This document shows, one piece after another, positions 7,513 to 8,775 of a stretch of DNA of 8,775 nt. The notes beneath the pieces were generated by a model. That model did no database searches. It saw only the letters and a program-made list of their open reading frames with translations, and was not told the origin of the DNA. The position numbers were made by a program, and so were the translations under genes. This DNA is from an uncultured Parabacteroides sp. (GTDB taxonomy: Bacteria; Bacteroidota; Bacteroidia; Bacteroidales; Tannerellaceae). Numbering within the stretch: position 1 is the first letter of the stretch; every line of letters starts with the position of its first letter. The stretch lies in assembly GCA_900547435.1 (NCBI GenBank), contig URGO01000133.1, positions 1 to 8,775 on the forward strand. The letters are read 5' to 3'.

Positions 7513-7689
7513 ATGAGTAGAATCAAGATTAAATATTTCGGTCCGATAAAAGAAACAAGCGCTGCAACGGATGGATGGATGGATATTTTGGTATCTTTGC
7601 ATTTGTCAGAATCTGTAACTCAACAATATGTTGGAGAAAAAAACAATGAAGATTTTGCTGACTTATTGGAAATACAACAAGAACTATAA
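7513..7689 (+). CDS. 58-aa ORF, likely remnant: N-terminus of an AAA ATPase
   Basis: This short frame begins MSRIKIKYFGPIKE and continues to DGWMDI (residues 20-25). That is very like the first 25 residues of a class of Bacteroidetes AAA ATPases, in which a Walker A motif (GxxGxGKS) follows about ten residues later. Here no Walker A appears in any frame; the sequence changes to LVSLHLSESVTQQYVG and ends at a TAA whose last A is also the A of the next ATG (7689). I read it as an ATPase gene cut off soon after its start and joined to other DNA. The join is near 7584, right after four GGAT tandem copies (7569-7584). It has a strong promoter upstream, so it may be expressed as a leader peptide or a small gene in its own right. 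The family assignment rests on a short motif and is uncertain. Confidence 0.5.
   Translation: MSRIKIKYFGPIKETSAATDGWMDILVSLHLSESVTQQYVGEKNNEDFADLLEIQQEL
7592..7599 (+). promoter_or_regulatory. Second candidate -7 element, upstream of kinase gene
   Basis: TATCTTTG is an exact match to TAnnTTTG and lies 89 nt before the ATG at 7689, inside the 58-aa frame. No TTTG is seen 20 nt upstream. It could be the original promoter of the downstream gene, left inside the remnant when the two pieces were joined. Confidence 0.35.
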
Positions 7690-8390
7690 TGGAAAATGAT
7701 ATAAAAGCAAAAAGCTATGGCAAAAATGAACAAATATCACATCGAAATGACAAAGCAGAAAAAGAATTCCGTAGCATATTGGCAGAAGCATCCGCTATCT
7801 CTTTCCGAACGTTTGAAACAATTCGAGCACTTACGGGAACAACGGTTAGCAAGAGAATCCAAATCGCTGCGCTCAGAACCTTTGCAATAGAAAATGATTG
7901 CTGGTATTCGGATGTTTCTGTGTTTGGAGAGTTTTCAGACAGAGGATCTGAGAATGAAGTTTATTCTCCGATTGATCAAGAAATTGTTTATAAATTGAAT
8001 GATTTTAGATATGCGGACGATAATTTGAATTCTTTTTTTGAACGCATAGAAGCTCACAATTCATATTTCCCTGATTGTGCTTACGATTTAATAGGATTTG
8101 CATTAAATAGGGATAATCAGATTTGTGCTGTGTTAAAACAACCTTTTATTCGAGCTAAGCGTGAAGCAACTATTGAGGAAATAACTATATCGTTAAAACA
8201 GAGTGGATTTCTTCCACAAATGGGTGGCGAATATTTTTCAAACGGTGAATATGACATTTTCGATGCTGTCCCGAATAATGTATTATATGGAATAGACGAT
8301 CATCTTTATTTTATAGATACTATAATTTATAAAAGCGAAGAACACGGATTTAATATCTATAAAAGCCTTTCTCCTCATTATAAGAAATAA
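7689..8390 (+). CDS. Kinase-like domain protein of the polyvalent-protein type
   Basis: A 233-aa soluble protein. From about residue 60 it matches my knowledge of the Ser/Thr/Tyr kinase-like domain found in polyvalent proteins of Bacteroidetes mobile elements and phages. Visible elements are GEFSDRGSENEVY (80-92, in the place of the ATP-binding loop), VYKLNDF with K102 as the candidate ATP-binding lysine, the family block AHNSYFPD (122-129), DIFDAVPNNV with D192 and N197, and LYFIDTIIY with D210. The spacing D192-N197-D210 (5 and 13 residues) equals the catalytic Asp, Asn and metal-binding Asp spacing of protein kinase A, so the site looks intact. In mobile elements the domain is usually part of much larger polypeptides; here it is small and nearly free-standing. 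The start at 7689 is the only ATG before the domain, but the first 55 or so residues overlap another plausible frame (7717-7890) and may not be native. Substrate unknown. Confidence 0.7.
   Translation: MENDIKAKSYGKNEQISHRNDKAEKEFRSILAEASAISFRTFETIRALTGTTVSKRIQIAALRTFAIENDCWYSDVSVFGEFSDRGSENEVYSPIDQEIVYKLNDFRYADDNLNSFFERIEAHNSYFPDCAYDLIGFALNRDNQICAVLKQPFIRAKREATIEEITISLKQSGFLPQMGGEYFSNGEYDIFDAVPNNVLYGIDDHLYFIDTIIYKSEEHGFNIYKSLSPHYKK
7717..7890 (+). pseudogene. 57-aa overlapping ORF, possible displaced N-terminal segment
   Basis: In the same frame as the 58-aa ORF but beyond two stops, an ATG opens MAKMNKYHIEMTKQKKN, then AYWQKHPLSLSERLKQFEHL and an Arg/Glu-rich tail, ending at TAG (7888-7890). 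Its composition (amphipathic, charged, regular helix pattern) looks like genuine protein. It overlaps the N-terminal part of the kinase ORF, whose own residues in that stretch (three CGA arginine codons, no family motif) look less natural. I suspect this was once a separate gene or the real N-terminal region, with the junction or a frameshift near 7840-7860. I do not recognise a family with certainty. It may also simply be an overlapping frame without function. Confidence 0.35.
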
Positions 8391-8410
8391 TTATGTCGGT
8401 TTTATTTATT

Positions 8411-8459
8411 AAGGCATGATTCTACTTTCCCAAACAGTATAAAGGTGGAATTGTGCCTT
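8411..8459 (+). terminator. Imperfect hairpin after kinase gene, possible terminator
   Basis: AAGGCATGATTCTACTTT (8411-8428) can pair with the arm at 8441-8459, which ends GTGCCTT, across a 12-nt loop. The pairing includes several G-T wobbles and one bulge. It begins 20 nt after the kinase stop codon and is followed only by a broken T-run (TTTCTATTTG). It may be a weak terminator before the second susC copy. Confidence 0.45.
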
Positions 8460-8509
8460 TCTATTTGTGATAAATAGTTATTTTTAACCAATAACCCTTT
8501 CTCTCCGAT

Positions 8510-8775
8510 TATTCCTCCATTAATATATTTTAATGCCCAAAACCCAGAAAAAAGACCGAGTTCCGGAAGAACTACGTCTTTCAAACAAAGGATGTTATGT
8601 TAAACAAATAAGTGTAATTTATGATGAAAAGGTTTACTCTGACTGCTGCGAGCCTGTTGTTGGGCTTAACGACAGCAATGGCTCAGGACACAAAAGTTAC
8701 CGGTCATGTGGTCGACGAGAACGGCGATCCGGTAATTGGTGCTACGATCCTTGTGAAAGGAACTACACTCGGTAC
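8510..8775 (+). repeat. 266-bp direct repeat, copy 2 (cut by window end)
   Basis: Same orientation as 2730-2995 and identical except for A at 8546. It contains the TATATTTT element at 8524-8531, the leader and the first 51 codons of a SusC-like gene. The repeat is still identical at the last base of the window, so its full length is at least 266 bp. Confidence 0.97.
8621..8775 (+). CDS. SusC-like transporter, second copy, 5' end only
   Basis: The partial gene begins at the ATG corresponding exactly to 2841 and encodes the same signal peptide and the same first 30 residues of the carboxypeptidase-D-like domain (to GTTLG, residues 47-51, plus two bases). It has no stop before the window ends. 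Nothing in the window shows where it diverges from the complete transporter, so it may be an alternative allele with a different plug or barrel, a full duplicate, or a truncated copy. Its promoter flank upstream of 8510 differs from that of the first copy. Confidence 0.85.
   Translation, partial: MMKRFTLTAASLLLGLTTAMAQDTKVTGHVVDENGDPVIGATILVKGTTLG

Noticed and set aside
8402..8584. 60-aa minus-strand frame near the second repeat
   Set aside because: It spans the hairpin and the repeated leader, with no motif; the part in the repeat is just the reverse of the susC leader.
2730..8775. Invertible switch (shufflon) with inverted repeats
   Set aside because: The two copies are in the same orientation, no inverted partner of the repeat is seen and no recombinase gene is in the window.
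1..8775. tRNA or rRNA genes
   Set aside because: No cloverleaf-like or rRNA-like segment was noticed in the intergenic regions by eye; a dedicated RNA search was not possible.

Overview
The window looks like chromosomal DNA from a gut Bacteroidales species (Bacteroides or Parabacteroides type). Three things support this: an adjacent SusC/SusD outer-membrane pair, AT-rich intergenic DNA, and promoter elements of the Bacteroides sigma-ABfr type (TTTG, about 20 nt, TAnnTTTG). I cannot fix the species from sequence alone.

Layout, left to right. Positions 1-310 carry no gene I can support. Positions 311-442 hold a degenerate 22-bp tandem repeat of six units. Positions 526-2570 (minus strand) hold a tight two-gene operon: an AAA/ABC-type ATPase (2570 to 1227) followed, with a 22-nt overlap, by an RloB-family protein (1248 to 526). 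This pairing is typical of anti-phage/abortive-infection modules. A divergent control region (2571-2840) separates it from a complete SusC-like TonB-dependent transporter (2841-5852), its SusD-like surface lipoprotein (5879-7360) and a strong intrinsic terminator (7386-7418). Directly after the terminator is a textbook Bacteroides promoter (7423-7454), driving a patchwork locus. That locus has a 58-aa ORF whose first 25 residues look like the N-terminus of an AAA ATPase cut off before its Walker A motif (7513-7689). It also has a 57-aa ORF in an overlapping frame (7717-7890) and a 233-aa protein with the kinase-like domain found in 'polyvalent' proteins of mobile elements (7689-8390). A hairpin (8411-8459) follows.

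The most striking structure is a direct repeat. Positions 8510-8775 match 2730-2995 at 265 of 266 bases, covering the presumptive -7 promoter element, the whole leader, the signal peptide and the first 51 codons of susC. A second susC-like gene therefore begins at 8621 and runs off the window with an identical 5' end. Upstream of the repeat the two flanks diverge abruptly. The two copies are 5,780 bp apart and flank susC-susD plus the kinase locus, so homologous recombination could delete or duplicate that segment and put the downstream transporter under the upstream flank. Alternatively gene conversion may be keeping the 5' ends identical.

How the genes work together: SusC and SusD should form one nutrient-uptake complex at the outer membrane, substrate unknown (no glycoside hydrolase or dedicated regulator is in view). 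The ATPase/RloB pair and the kinase locus look like accessory conflict or mobile-element genes beside a variable surface-transporter locus. The functional link between them is inference only.
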